The notes beneath the pieces are model-generated. The model saw only the letters and a program-made list of their open reading frames with translations, had not been told where the DNA came from and made no database searches. DNA of 64,000 bases from Edaphochlamys debaryana. Lineage: Eukaryota; Chlorophyta; Chlorophyceae; Chlamydomonadales. Where the stretch lies: positions 186,001-250,000 of the forward strand of contig JAEHOE010000086.1 in assembly GCA_016858145.1 (NCBI GenBank), in the 5' to 3' direction. Numbering within the stretch: position 1 is the first letter of the stretch; every line of letters starts with the position of its first letter. Positions 21,843-34,579 of this stretch are shown piece by piece. The position numbers were made by a program, and so were the translations under genes.

Positions 21843-24800
21843 GTTGCACGTACTCACCACTGTTGACAACGAAACGCTGACCCGCGATGCATCCATAGCG
21901 ACCCAACCACAGCAGCCTGTGTTGAAGCGCGCGGGAAAGATGTCCACGCAGAAGTGGCTCCTGCTCCCGCTGGTCGCTGTCGCTGGGCTAGTCCTGGTAG
22001 GTGATCTGGTCTCCTGGAAAGCTGATTAACGCTGATAGCTGGTCGGGCTGTTCGCCGAGCATGCGGCGCCCTTGTCCGCAGCGCCAACAGCTGGCGAGCA
22101 GTGGGCCCGCGGAGAACCGCCCAACAGCGCATCAAGTGATACAGGAGGACGTGGAGAGCGTCTTTGTGACATATGGAGCGGGAACGGGGAGGAGCTTGTT
22201 ACAGGTGCGCGCATCGCGCCTTCTTAGCGCGCGCCTGTAGCTCCTAGGGGTTCAGCTACGAACTTAGGGCTGCTGATATAAAGGTTGGCGGGGCTTGGGG
22301 TCATAGCGTCGCGTCGTGTGGGACGCGGCACGACGGCGTCGTGGGCGCCCCTGCCCCCCGTTGCTTGTTGTTTCCCCCATCGGCGGGCATGGAAGGCCGT
22401 CGCCACCTATGCAACATTGAGTCGGAGGTGCAAGGCTTCCTGTTTTGGGCAGATAGGTATTTCCCCAGCTCACGCCGCGTTGCCGGGCTTGAGGGCCTCC
22501 AGCTCCGGTCTACGCGGCCGGTCTTCCTCAGGGGACGCGGAGTGCGGGAGGGGAGGCGGGGGCTCAGCACGGTGTTCCCGGCAGGGATCCCGGAGCAGCC
22601 CGCCTAACTCAGTTGCGCTGCTCCGCGGACCCATGACGCCAGGACGAAGAAGAACCGGTAGAGGATCCGGACTATGTAAGCCCTGTCCTCCGCACAACTG
22701 CCTCCAACGCTCTTGCCCAACCCCACCGCCTCCACCCTTTCCTCTGTCCTCGGTGTGTGTTCCCGGTTCCGCCCCCCTTTCAACCAGGACGATGAAAACG
22801 ACAAGCACAAGGACGAGTTAGTAAAGCAGCTGGTGGCGAAACTCAACCGCACCGCGCTGGACCCAGTGCCCTCGAAGCCCGAGGAACGCTGCGCTCTGAC
22901 TCAGGGCACGTGGTGCATGCAGTACCACATGCAGGTGGGGGGGGGGGCGTCACTGTGAGAGCCCCTGGCGATCTGGCTTGAGTTCAGAGCGGTCCTGCAG
23001 TACACGTGACCTATGCTCCACCTACCTCATCCGTCCGTGCCCCCATCAGGAGCCGGTACAGCGGTACAACCCGCCGTCCTATGATAAGGATTGCCCCAAC
23101 GAGTGTAACGGCGTGGGGCGGTGCAACCACGAGACCGGGCAGTGCCACTGTCCGGCCGGGTGGGGCGGGTCCGACTGCACCCAGCCCCGCAAGCGCGCCT
23201 GCCACCACATGGGGGCTGACAAGCGGGACGCGGGATGGCACAACCTGACGCACTGGTCCCACACGAGATGCGCGGGTGCGTAGATGGGGGGCCTGCGTGG
23301 AGGATTGGTTGGGCTTTCGATAAGGGTCCATGGGGTTGGGCACGGCATGTGGACGGGAGCGAGCAAGGTCAGCCGAGGGCAACGGTCTTTGAAGTGCTCG
23401 TGACAAGGCGTTCGCTTCCAGAATATGCAGCAAGAGTCATCGCGTGACTAAGACTACTCCCCCGCGTCATTTCCCCTCGCAGGCGTGTGCGACGACAATA
23501 TCGGCATGTGCTACTGCCCGCCGGACACCAAGTACGGCCGCAGGGAGGCGGCGGACCCCAGGCTACCGCCAATACAGGCCGGCCGCCCGCTGTTCATGTG
23601 CACACCCGGCACGGTGAGTAGCAGAGGAGTAGCGCGGAATGGAAGTGTGAGGGGGGCAAGGAGGACGGCAGGGACGGCGACGCTGGACAGCTGGCGAAGG
23701 AGCCTGAAACGAGCAGAATGGCACCCCCCAATGCGATTGCCCTGATTGCGTTTCCAGCTCGCACGGTGCTCGAGCGTCTTGCTCACCCCTGACAGGACAA
23801 GGACGGCAAGAAGGTGGAATGGGGCGGCACCCCCTATGAGGACATGTTTGGGGAAAGCGGCTGGTGCAACGCGGACAAACCCAAATTCCGCTGCCCTTGC
23901 CGGTGAGGCCAGGGCTGCTATGGGATGAGTCACCGAGTGCCCTTCGTGCCATGTACCCTTCTGCCCAGCGACCTTGTCGCCCGCGCCAGTCCGTGGACAG
24001 CCTGCCCCTCGTCTGCCCCGCCTTTCTGTGCCCTGTCCCCTTGCGGCTGTTGTCCTGCCGTGTTTGCCGTGTGTCTTTTTGCCCTGCGGCCTTCGCGGCT
24101 TTGGTCGGGGAAATCCACGTTCTGGTCATTCGCTGACCCTCCTTCCTGCCGTTGCCTTCTTCTGCCCTTGCCCCTGCTGATCGTCGCTCTCTGCAGCGTG
24201 GATGGGCTGTCAGGGACGCTGTGCGATGCGCCACTGGAGCAGACATGCGCCAACCAATGCAGCGGCCACGGGGACTGCAACCTAGTGGGTGGAGGTCCGG
24301 AAGGGGGGGCGAGGGCTTGTGTGCCGGTGCGCGTGTGGAGGGTTGGTAGCGGGCGGACGGTTTGCAGGTCACAAGAAAAGGCTGTCAACTCGCACATGGG
24401 GCCCTGGGTACCCATGGACCCAAGTGCGAGGTGGGGAACTGGGTGCCAGCCCGAGCCTGTCGGGGACCCAGGCGGCTCTCCCCTCCCACCCCCCGCTTTC
24501 AGGGCTTCTGCAAGTGCCACAAGGGATGGTACGGAGTGGACTGTGGGCTCAGGAGGAAGGGCGTCTACCTGACAGACGGTGGGGGCGTTGGGGGGTAACC
24601 TTTAGCGCAATGAAAGTCGGATGGAGAGGGGGAGCCCGATGCGCACCGGGGAGGTCCAACGGCCAAGCGGTGGTTGTAGGCGGCTGCTGCGAAGGTGGCG
24701 TTGCGTGGAGCGGCTGGACTAGAGTACTCCGATGTACGTTCAGTTGTATAGCTTCCGACCTGATTGCGTCTGGGGGCTGGGTGGCCATGGGAGAGGGGGC

Positions 24801-27800
24801 TCTCGGGTGGCTTATCAGACACTGATGCTTACTCTCCTCCTGCTTCGGCCGCCTCCCTCAGGCGACCAGGTGACCTCCAAGCCCTGGATGCAGGGCGTCA
24901 TAACGCCAGCCGTAGCCCCGGAGGACCCGCCCATGACGCCGTACCGCCGCCGGCCGTACGTGTACGTGTACGACATGAAGTCAGGTATTTCTTTCCGGGA
25001 ACAGCTATCCTCCCGCCCGCTCGTGCACTCTGTCACACCCGCTCCTTGTTAGCAAGAGCAACCGCTCCTACGGCCCCTCGGCCCCTCCACGTGCCCTCTC
25101 CGCGCCTTCCAGAGTTCAGTACGGACCTATGGCAGTACCGGATTGAGGCGGCGCACTGCGTGTACCGGTGCGCCAGAGGGGAGCTTGGGCGATACGGAAG
25201 GGGTAGGGGTTCTCTTGCTGCTTGAGGTCCTGAGTTCTGTACCTTCGGTCGTGCAGGTTCGAGGCGTGCACCGGTGGCTGCGGGGGATGGTCGGGATGGG
25301 AGGATCGTCAAGTGTGAAACGGTTGCCGCATACCAGCGGGGCTCGGGGGATTCGGGAGGGACGGCCGGGAGGGACGGCCCGGACTGAACCCGAAAGAGCC
25401 CTCTTCACCACGCAGGCTCGAGGCCAGGCCTCTGCAACGCTAGTGGAGGGCCCTTCAAAGCCCCTCACATACAGCCGCGCCCGGACCCCACCTCTGCGCC
25501 CTGTTGCAACCCTGCCTGCCGCTGTCTCCACAGGCGCTTCGACACCAAGAACAAGACTCTGTGGGCGGGCTACAACGCCTACGCGGCGGAGCCTCTGCTG
25601 CACGAGCTCTTCCTAACCTCGGAGCACCGCACGCTCGAGTGAGGCCGGGGAAGCTGTCGGAAGCTGTATGGCGGGCGGGCGTTCTTGGCCGAGGCGCTGG
25701 TGGGTTGAGCAGGATGTTGGGGGTGGGCGCCGTTGCTCAACCGGAGGAATATCTCCGGAGGATATCTCGGCAGGTGGACGGAGGGCGCCCAGCCCGTTGG
25801 CAGGAAGCACCGGCAGCACCGACAAGGAGCGGGAGGCGTGCGGCGTCCTTCGCTCGACCTGTGCCTGCACGAAGCCCCCGGAAGGCCGGCCCCTCACGGC
25901 TATCAACATGCGCTCCTGCCCTTCTTCCCCCTTCTTCCCCGCAGCCCCGAGGAGGCCGACTTCTTTTACGTTCCCATCAGCTTTGCGTGTTTATTCGAAG
26001 TCTACGGGTGGAACGCCATACCGCGCTGGCCGGCAAAGGTGCACGGTGGGGCAGGCAACGTAACAGGAGCACCGGCATGTGCGTCAAAGCGGGGAGCCCT
26101 CAGCCGCAGTGGAGGTCGGCGTTGCGGCTGGGGCTTTTGCGCCACACAACTAGGGCTTGCGTGCACCTCTTCCATGCTCATCCGCACATCCCGTGCGTAC
26201 CCGTGGTCCTCCCTTGACCACCAGGCACTCGCTCCTACGGCGCCGCCATGATGCAGCTTGAGGCCATGAAGTGGATTGCCGAGACCTTCCCCTACTTCAA
26301 ACGCAATGGCGGCAAGGACCACATTTGGTTTATGCCGCACGATGAGGTACGTGGCGCCTGGGCGGCCAACCGCCAGGGCACGTGCACTCCGGCGTGACGT
26401 GAGGCCTAGATGGCTTCGAGCCTTGGGCATGGGCCTTTCTCCCATAGCGTCAGTGCTCGCCACAGCACACTCGGCCAACTGCCGTCTCCTTGCCACCTCC
26501 CGGGCAGGGCGCTTGCTACGTGTGGAAGGACATCTGGCCGGGCGTCATGCTGAGCCACTGGGGCCGCATGGACATGCCGCACGCCTCGCAGACGGGGTAC
26601 GGACAGGTAAGGGTACAATGTGCCCACGAAGAGCGGTAGAAGGCTGGGGTCATGTGAGAACGAAAGCTTAGAAAGCGGGACCCTTCATCACCTGGCTTTC
26701 CTGCCCTCGTGCAATGCTGGGTTGCCGTTACCTTTGCCCTTGACCCAACTCACGGAACCGCCCACGGACCCAGCTCCCAACCACCCTGCTCTCAGGACAA
26801 TTACTCCATGCCCGTAAGGCACAAGGACCAACCGGTCAACTGGCTCGACCACACCTCCAAGGCGCACCCCTGCTTCGACCCCAAGAAGGTCAGGAGGAGG
26901 GCTCGCTAGCCCCGGCCGCCTGCAGCACAACTGCCAGCCGTGTGTCCGCCACTGTTCGATAGGCGTGGCAGCCCGGACTCCGCCCATGCGTGCGTCGGGC
27001 GGTCCAGAGCGCTTGCGCAAGCCGCTGACTTACTCGCTTCCCCTCCTCTCGCCCTTGATCTGACCCCTCAGGACCTGGTCATCCCCGCCTTCAAGCCGCC
27101 CTCGGCCTACAGGGAGTCTCCTTACATGGGCTCGAAGGTGCGTCGGACAGACATGGTCTGCCTCCCAAATGCATGACCGCCTGCCGCCTGCCGTTACGTC
27201 CCTTTCCCCAGTATTGCGTACCATCTCCTGACCCCACCCTCCTGCCCCTAGGTCGGGCAAAAGCGCGACACCCTGGCCTTCTTCCTCGGGGACCTGCGCA
27301 TGGAGCCCGGCAAGGACCCGCACTGCCAGTACAGCAGGTCGGGTGCTGCGCGGGACAGGGCAAGAGCCTGGGACGGAACAGCCGTAGTGCGCACAACATC
27401 CAGTCTGTGGGGATTGATTCCTGGCCATGAAGGGCCTGTGTGCTGACCCTGTGTGAGCATGTGGAAGCCCAAGCAAGCGGGAAGAAGACCAGGGTGGCTG
27501 CCCAAAGGCAGGAAACGGGCTGAGCCCCGTGGTCCACCCCAGGGGGTCCAATGTTCGAGCGTGGCTCCGTGGAGCCTTCCTTCCCTCTCCACCACCGGCC
27601 CGCCGTACCACGGCATGCAGGCTCGCACCCGGCCATTAATCTGTTTCAACCCCGCAATACACGAGGTATTGCGCTCGTCAGGCGTCTAACCGCCTCGGCC
27701 TGGACGTAGCAGGCCGGGGCCCCCCGCAGCTACGGCTGGGGGAAACCCGTCCTCGACCCGCAACGCCCCAACCGCTCATACCCTGCCCTCAAGCACAAAA

Positions 27801-30050
27801 GAAAGGGATAAGCATTAAAGCTTGTGGGGAGGAAGAAGACCCGGCTGTGCGTAGATGGCGGCTGCTGCCTCCCTGCCCGACATACTGCAGGACCCGTGTG
27901 TACACGGCTGCTCGTGTGCACCGGAGGCCCGTGTGTATAGGCCTCGCCATGCTCGCGCTGTGCACAAAAGCTTGAGTCGTCGTACCTAGTCCATGTGACC
28001 GCTCTGGCCCTGCCCTGCCTTAATCGCAAACCGTTGCTGCTGGGGCTATGCTACATGGCTAATTGGTATTCCCCTCTCTGCCCCCTCTCCTGCGCAGATG
28101 CTTGCGGCAGCGCATCTACAACATTAGCACCGAGGGAAAGTGGAAGGAGACGCACAACATCCTGTACGGAGACCGCAACGCTGTTGGGAAGCACGACTAC
28201 TCCAAGCAACTGGCCAGTTCTACATTTTGCTTCGTGTTGCCGGGTGGGTGTGCCACTTTGCATGAGCCTGGGCCTTGCGATCCGCCCGTGGTTGCAACTG
28301 GTCGCCCCTCGCTGCAGCTGATCTCGCCCCCCTCCCCATCAGGCGATGGCTGGTCGCCCCGCTTCGAGGATGCCGTACTGCACGGCTGCATCCCCGTCAT
28401 CATCATGGACCAGGTGCAGGTACGGCACCGTACGGCAGGGCTGCGAGGGGCTCGTGAAGTGCAGAGCCGGGATCGAAGCTCGCCAAACCAAGCCCACCTG
28501 GCTGTGCAGTGCCCGTGCGCTACCCGTCCCTTGCTGTCGGTCGTCCGCCCACGAGCCCAGCCGCCCTGTCGTGACCCCCCTCCCCCCCCAGGCCATCTTC
28601 GAGTCCATCCTGGATGTGGCATCCATATCCATTCGCATCCCGGAGGTGGGCAGGGCGCACTCAAAAGCGGTCACACGGCAATGGCGCCGTCTGGCTCTCG
28701 GTCACACGTGGTTTCCGGCCCTCGCACGCAGGCTGAGATCTCCAAGATCCCCCAGATCCTCAAAGCCGTACCGGCCGACAAGATTGCCAAGATGCAGGAG
28801 GGCATTTCGCGCACGTGGCAGAGGTGGGCGCTCCGAGGGACTGCGCGGTGGGGCAGTGGCGCGCGGGGGCGGCCTCATCCAAACAATGTTGTTGTGCGGT
28901 ATAGGCGGCCCTGCCCGTGTCTCACCCGTCGCATGACACCGCCTCTGTTCAATTGCTCAGCCCATCCAACTCTCCCCCGCCTCCCAGGTTCCGATACATC
29001 AAGCTCAAGATGATTATCGAGGACGCACGCAAGGTAAGGAGGGGTACACAGGAGTCCTTTAACTACGTTCACAACACTAGCCCAGTTCCAGCCGCCCGTC
29101 CATCACCCACCACCCCCCCAACACGCCGCACACACCAGTCTGCCAGACCTGTTCACAGATCCAACCGCCGTGAACCAAACCCGCCCCCTGCCTCAGGTCC
29201 TGGCCGGCCACGTGTCCGCCAATGATGGCTCGGCGCCCAAGAACCTGGGTGCCGCCTACTCAGTGTCGAAGCAGGACGACGCCTTCGCAACCATCATGCA
29301 GTGGCTCTACTCCAGGTGGGCGGGACTGGGTGCGGCGCGTGTGGCCGGGCCCTTGCAGCCCTGTGCGGACAATGAACCATGCCGACATCCCCTCTGAACT
29401 GCACGCTGGGTTTGTCGTCTCCACAAAGACAATCACATGTGTGGCGGGACTTGTCGGGATCTATTGTCTGTGGTGGGCTCACGACCCGCTGCCATCCGGC
29501 TTGCTGCGGCTACCCACCCACCCCTCCAGGATCCCTGATGCCACGGGCAAGCCCCTTGCCCCCGCACAAGCTGCCGTGCTGCCGGCGGCCAGCGGAGGCG
29601 CCACAGGTGCGGCAGCCACCGCCTAGCAAGAGCACCGCGCCGCCTGCTCCGCGCGAGGCTGCTGCAGCTGCCGCCATGTCTGAGAGGTAGTGCCCTTCCG
29701 GTGGCCTGACGTGAGCCCGGACTGTCAGACAGTGATGGAGGATGCATGGCGTGCCAGAGGGGTATCTCTGGCCAGGAGTGCTGTGGCGGAGGATGCGAGC
29801 GGCAGTCGAGGCGAAGAGGCGAAGGGCGAGCACTGGCTTGCCCTCCGCACATTAGTTATCATGCGAGCGTCAGGGCAGACGGAGGCGGCATGCGGCTACA
29901 GAGCGATGAGGTGACCGCCTGGTTGGGTCTCAGTTGATGAGGTGGATACCTGCGAAGAACTTCTTGACGAGCGGGGCTGTTTGACGTGGCATTGGCGGTG
30001 TGACGGGGCTTCTAAAGTGTTGTACGGATACTTCTGTACGTACTAGCTCT
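21843..30050 (+). repeat. Segmental duplication, copy 2
   Basis: This is the partner of 10173-17850. It is about 0.5 kb longer because several introns are longer, notably 27338-28097 (760 nt against 316 nt in copy 1). From about 28.86 to 29.55 kb it matches copy 1 almost base for base, introns included. Confidence 0.9.
21940..29626 (+). CDS. EGF-like/exostosin glycosyltransferase, tandem copy 2
   Basis: This is the paralogue of the gene at 10271, with the same anchor, two EGF-like repeats and exostosin blocks, so the same predicted Golgi role. Exons: 21940-21996, 22788-22934, 23050-23275, 23483-23613, 23796-23902, 24197-24284, 24503-24578, 24862-24984, 25113-25167, 25534-25638, 25945-26045, 26225-26346, 26508-26606, 26796-26888, 27072-27137, 27252-27337, 28098-28243, 28343-28419, 28592-28645, 28732-28823, 28988-29033, 29197-29315 and 29530-29626. 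All phases close, giving 770 residues; one codon is lost in exon 17. The largest protein change is in exon 10 (25534-25638), where the first two thirds differ from copy 1 (RRFDTKNKTLWAGYNAYAAE against RQFEARNQSRWSGYIGYMTE), while the end is identical. No frame damage is seen, so both copies look functional. Confidence 0.93.
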
Positions 30051-32830
30051 TCCGTCGCTTCTGTGCCCATAAGGTCCCTTATTGTGTCGTCTATTGTGCC
30101 ACGCATCCATGGGCAGCCCAGTGCCAGCTTTAGCAGAACTGAGGATACTCTCCTTGGGCTGACCGACTTGAGGGGGGGGACTCACGCGCGGGTCGCTTGG
30201 ACCCCTGTGGGGGACATGCTGCGCCTCACTTGATAGCGGGCCTCCTCTTTGGCCCTCTTCCATCGCAACACGTTATTGACGAGCGGAAGGTCTAGAGCAT
30301 GCCAGGGGGGTCACTCTTTGGGCTGAGGGCGTCAAGTGAGCGGGGGGCGGAGCAGGAAGGTCTTTCATCAAGTGCTCACGTGCTCGCGCAATTGGCAGGT
30401 CCTCGGCTTCTCGCTTATTTGCTGCAGAGACAGTCCTGGTCTGATGGTGGGGTCCGGGGCTTAGTAAGAGACTGTGAACGCTGCACACACACAACCATAG
30501 GCCCCACGAGCAGACTCCTTCCTCCCCAAGGTTTTGTGCGAAGTGGGCGCAGCTTCCTCAAAGCTCGAAATATGGACTGAGCTCTGGCTGGGATGGGATA
30601 TGCGTGCAGGACGCGTTGCAGAACGGTGGGGACGTGCGGCGAAGCTTCGGGGGTACGAGGGGCCGGAGGATGGACTCGGGGCGAAACACATTTCCACGCT
30701 GACCCGCGACGAAATGTTCCAAGTGCTTCTCCCTCAGGGTCGGATAGCAACATCGCGCTCTGCTAACATGATTTATCCTCAGGGGTCTTTGGCCCCAATA
30801 TCCTGAACGATACTCGGTCGGTTGGCAACGCGCACCAGCCAGCGTCCCTGTCCCTTCTTGGATTATTATGAGGATCTCTCTCGATTCCCCACCATGCGCG
30901 CAGCCCCCCAATCCCCGCCACACCCACGTTAAGGCAGCACATCACGCTCTCACCGCGGGTACCAGATACACTAGTTGCACGTTGCAGGGGCTAGTTGCAC
31001 GTTGCATTGACCCCATACACTATCACGCCATAAAGTCATCCTGCATAGATGTGGAGCTTCACCTGCGTTCCCGTTCCGCCAGCCCTGGTGGGCACCTACC
31101 TACGCATGCCCGAGGGCTCCTGGACTAGAGGGTTGGCTCCCCGGTCCACAGGAGTGATAATGTGTGTGCATCACATGAGAACGGTTTGAGCAAGGCCTCC
31201 TGGCAGGAGGCTCACCATCTCCTGCCATGAGACGCTGGACGCTTGCAGGCGCCTTGCAGTAGGTTGGCGGGTTCTACTGGTTATCCACGCATTTGGTGTG
31301 CAAGATTACTGGGTCACCCGCATGCTCCGCTAGGGTCGGAGTTGAGGTCACGCCAGCCCAAGATAATTACCCCGTAGGGCCGAAATCGCATCTTTTCTAT
31401 CTTGCCCTTGCGGTGTTCAGAACCAGGGATGCTTGCAGAGGGGCGGGCGGTTGTGTTGCTGAGGTAGGGGCGAACGAACAATTCGGTGTTGCAGCTTGCG
31501 TTGTGCGAAAGTGGGCGCCAGCGAGCGGGCCTCTTGCCTCTGGGCGCGCTGTCGTGTTGGTGTGATGGCTGTTGGGTGCAGCCTAGCCTGCAGCGGGGCT
31601 AGCGGGGCCCGCTGGACGTCAGGTAGGTTGGGTCCCTTCTGTTTGCCATCCGGTCCACTGATCCCACCTACCGCCGCTCAGCTCAGTAACAGCGGAGGCA
31701 GCAAATAGACTCTCTTGCCCACGGCATGGCCCAGGGGCCATTAGGGCAGGGCCCGTGCTGCTTTCCATTCCCCCAATGCATGGCCTCAATGACCTGCTGG
31801 GCCCACCCAGCCCTTCTCTCCTACAAGCCATACATACGGGGCCTGTCTCTCGGCGCGGGGGACCGGGGGGCCGGGCCGGGGGCGAATTGGCCGGCGTGCG
31901 GCGGCACGCTTCGCCCGGCACAGGTACGGCAGCTTGTACAATCAACTCAGCCTCGCAGACCTCCACAGCTTCGCTCAAACTTAAGGAAAAGCGATGGCGC
32001 GGTGGGGACGACGACGAAAACATTCCAGACTTCTACTCTCGCACGTATCGCTTCCGAACATCGACTCCCGGGTGTATCTGCTGTCCACCAAGCGCCCCGC
32101 TCGCTCGCTCCCCGCTCGCCCAGAAATTAGAAATTAGAAATTACAACGCCGGGCGCGCCCTGGCGTGAGTTAAGGAAGGTCCGCTGGTTAGGCGCGACCA
32201 CCATTGTCTACCAGTCTCGTTGGTAGAACCACGCCGCATCAACGCTGGGGACGCTACGATTTTAGGATCGCACTCTGCCCAGGCTGCCACGGTAGCCACG
32301 CCGATAGGGTGACCACCCAAAACGGAGCCCGCTTCGCGCGGGGTGGAGCCTTCTGGATCAACATATCTAAGCGGAGAGCAACACGTTTTAGTGGAAGAGA
32401 CAGGCAAGGGATGGATTTTGGGGCATCACCCAGCCATCGGGACTTGTGGTCGGGGCGGGCTGGACCCCTGGTGGGCCTAAGCTGGGCCTGAGTAGAGCCG
32501 GGCCCCGGGTGTGAGCAGCTTTGAGATCACGACTTTAGCAGACGTTCGCACTCATACCACCTGTGCTTGGATAATTATGCGGGGGGTGCGGTTTGAGGCA
32601 CGGACGGAGCAAGGAGGGGGCGCGGGGGAAGCGGTGCAGCAAGCGCGGGTAAGGTGTGTATGGGCGTGTTTGGCACGCGCCCAGACCCCCACTGGTCACC
32701 GGGATTCATAGTCCCTGTTTGCCGCGAGTCGCGCAACCTAAGCAGTTGATATCAGGAGGAAGGCGGGTGGCTGGGTTTGAGGGCGCGAAGCGCAAGGAGT
32801 TGGCGGAGGGGAGACGTTTTGTGTGGCCGG
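29627..32830. other. Intergenic, no supportable gene
   Basis: This stretch holds the tail of duplication copy 2 (to about 30050), the second arm of the inverted repeat, and otherwise only short open frames without domains. A fragment near 32060-32123 recurs at about 34932-34975 and in part at 36760. I see no promoter or complete coding unit. Confidence 0.4.
30605..30755 (-). repeat. Dispersed inverted repeat, arm 2
   Basis: The reverse complement of this segment matches 18796-18950, so the two arms flank EGF-exostosin copy 2 and its spacer in opposite orientation. The minus-strand translation keeps VAGQRGNVFRPESILRPL. Confidence 0.6.
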
Positions 32831-32950
32831 GGGAGAGGCGGGAAACGCGTGGGTTAGTGCTGTACGGCAGTCTGGGCGCCCCCGAGCGAGTGGGAGAGGC
32901 GGGAAACGCGTGGGTTAGTGCTGTACGGCAGTCTGGGCGCCCCCGGACCA
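32831..32950 (+). repeat. 61-bp tandem duplication
   Basis: Two near-exact copies, beginning gggagaggcgggaaacgcg at 32831 and again at 32892, end in gtctgggcgccccc. Their near identity indicates a recent slippage or unequal-exchange event. No gene is affected that I can see. Confidence 0.85.
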
Positions 32951-33511
32951 ACAAAGCGGTCGACTGGAGTACACTGAAGCAACATAGGAGCAAGGCTGTC
33001 TGTAGTGACTGTGTAAGCGCGAGTATAGCCCTCAGTCCCGACCCTTGCCAGGAACTTAGGCGGATAGCCCTTGAGGCTCTTAGCGCCTGCTCGCTCAGCC
33101 CCGTGCAGCGTAGCAGTGCCCCCACCTCTCGACGGCCCAAGCCCTCAGGTGCCCAAGCCTTGTGTCAAGTGCCGTCGTGCACCCAAGCTGTAAGTCAGCC
33201 CCACTTGCTGGATACAGGGCGTTACGCTGCCCGATTACCTCCAGCCGCCAGCACGTCAGTTGTGCGGGCTCAGCCCCTCGCCCCCGTGAGCCTGGGCTGT
33301 TTCCCGTGCCCTGCTGTCCCGCAATCCTAGACGTTACTCTGCCCGATTGCCGTCAGCCCCGCACGAGTCAGGGCCTGCTGCCCTTCGCTCCTATCGAGCT
33401 AAGGCTGCCTACCTTCGCCTGAGAGTGCCTTAGGCGCGAGCGGAGGCGAGCGCCCTCGCTCGGCCCTCGACACCCTCCTGCTCCCTTCCTTCGCACCCCT
33501 TCCCCGTCCTG

Positions 33512-33532
33512 CATACACACACACACACACAC
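33512..33532. repeat. CA dinucleotide microsatellite
   Basis: A run of (CA)n, about ten units, lies in otherwise unassigned sequence. CA repeats are very common in volvocine algal genomes. Confidence 0.8.
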
Positions 33533-34517
33533 CTTCACCCTTGTCCCTCCCTTTGAGCAAAGCAAGCAAGCAAGGCTTCCGGTCTTCATCAAGCCAAGCC
33601 TTTGTGAAGCCAGGTCACCGACACCTTCGTACCTCTCCGTACTTGGTTGTACGCTGCCTGCCTTCCCTTCCCTTTCCCCTGTCTACCCCTTGGGCCACCG
33701 CAAGGTCACCCCACACCCTGGTGCCTCATACACAGGGCTTGGGTCAACATCAGCTGTAATATTTACAGCCTCGCAGCCCTCTTGTGCTGCGGACACGTGT
33801 GCACTTGCATACTTAGCGTGCCACCTGTCCCCGTCTCGCGTGCCTACTCAGGCGCGAGCGGCAGCGAGCGCCCTTGGCCCTTCGCTTGCCAAACCCCTTC
33901 ATCTCCTGCTTCCTTCGACCTCTTCAGTCATCTGGCCTCTTCAACGCCCAGTGACTACAGTGTGACAGGGTCATCAGTACCTTGGTCATACATCAGTACA
34001 ACAGTACAAGAGTACGTGACGTGGACCTACGCAGTACTTGTACCGCCCACAGGCCAGTCCTACTTATTGGTCTGGGTCACACGCACCCTCGTGTGCACCT
34101 GTGTGCCCCTCGACCCCCAATCAACCGTTAACGCTTCCGCATATAACCCGCAACAGTACGGCCTGAGCCCCACCGTACTACCGCACGGGCCTTAGTCATC
34201 GGGTACGCTACCAGCCCCTGACTAAGCCCACCCCAAAGGGAACGGGTCACACGTCTTCATACGTCGCGCCCCGGGCGTCGCAGTGTTCTATATATCTTCA
34301 GCAACGTTCCACGGCAGCCTAAGCACCATCGACCACTCAGGCACGCTACCCCACACGCGAAAAATTTCTGGTAGTTACTTGTTTAGGGTGCTGACGCTTT
34401 CTAGCTCGGCAACTCCTGGACAGTCTACCAAGGACAGTCTACCCGCGTCATTCCATGCACCACTTAACCGCTCAACGCGTCAAACGACCTCAACCGCCCA
34501 GCACAGCCTGCTGGGTG

Positions 34518-34579
34518 GCTCCTGTGGCCGCACCTTCCCGGTTTGACACCGGTTGCTCTGCCGATTAAGCTACGGAGCC
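34518..34579 (-). pseudogene. tRNA-like remnant (degenerate tRNA or SINE head)
   Basis: On the minus strand GGCTCC at one end pairs with GGAGCC at the other. Between them is an A-box-like D arm (TAGCTTAATCGGCAGAGC) and a hairpin with CCGG stems around TGTCAAA. The total is about 62 nt. There is no normal T arm, and position 33 of the presumed anticodon loop is not U. It is therefore not a working tRNA; a deleted tRNA pseudogene or a tRNA-derived SINE head fits best. Confidence 0.45.

Noticed and set aside
34518..34579. Functional tRNA gene
   Set aside because: There is no T arm and no U33 in the anticodon loop.
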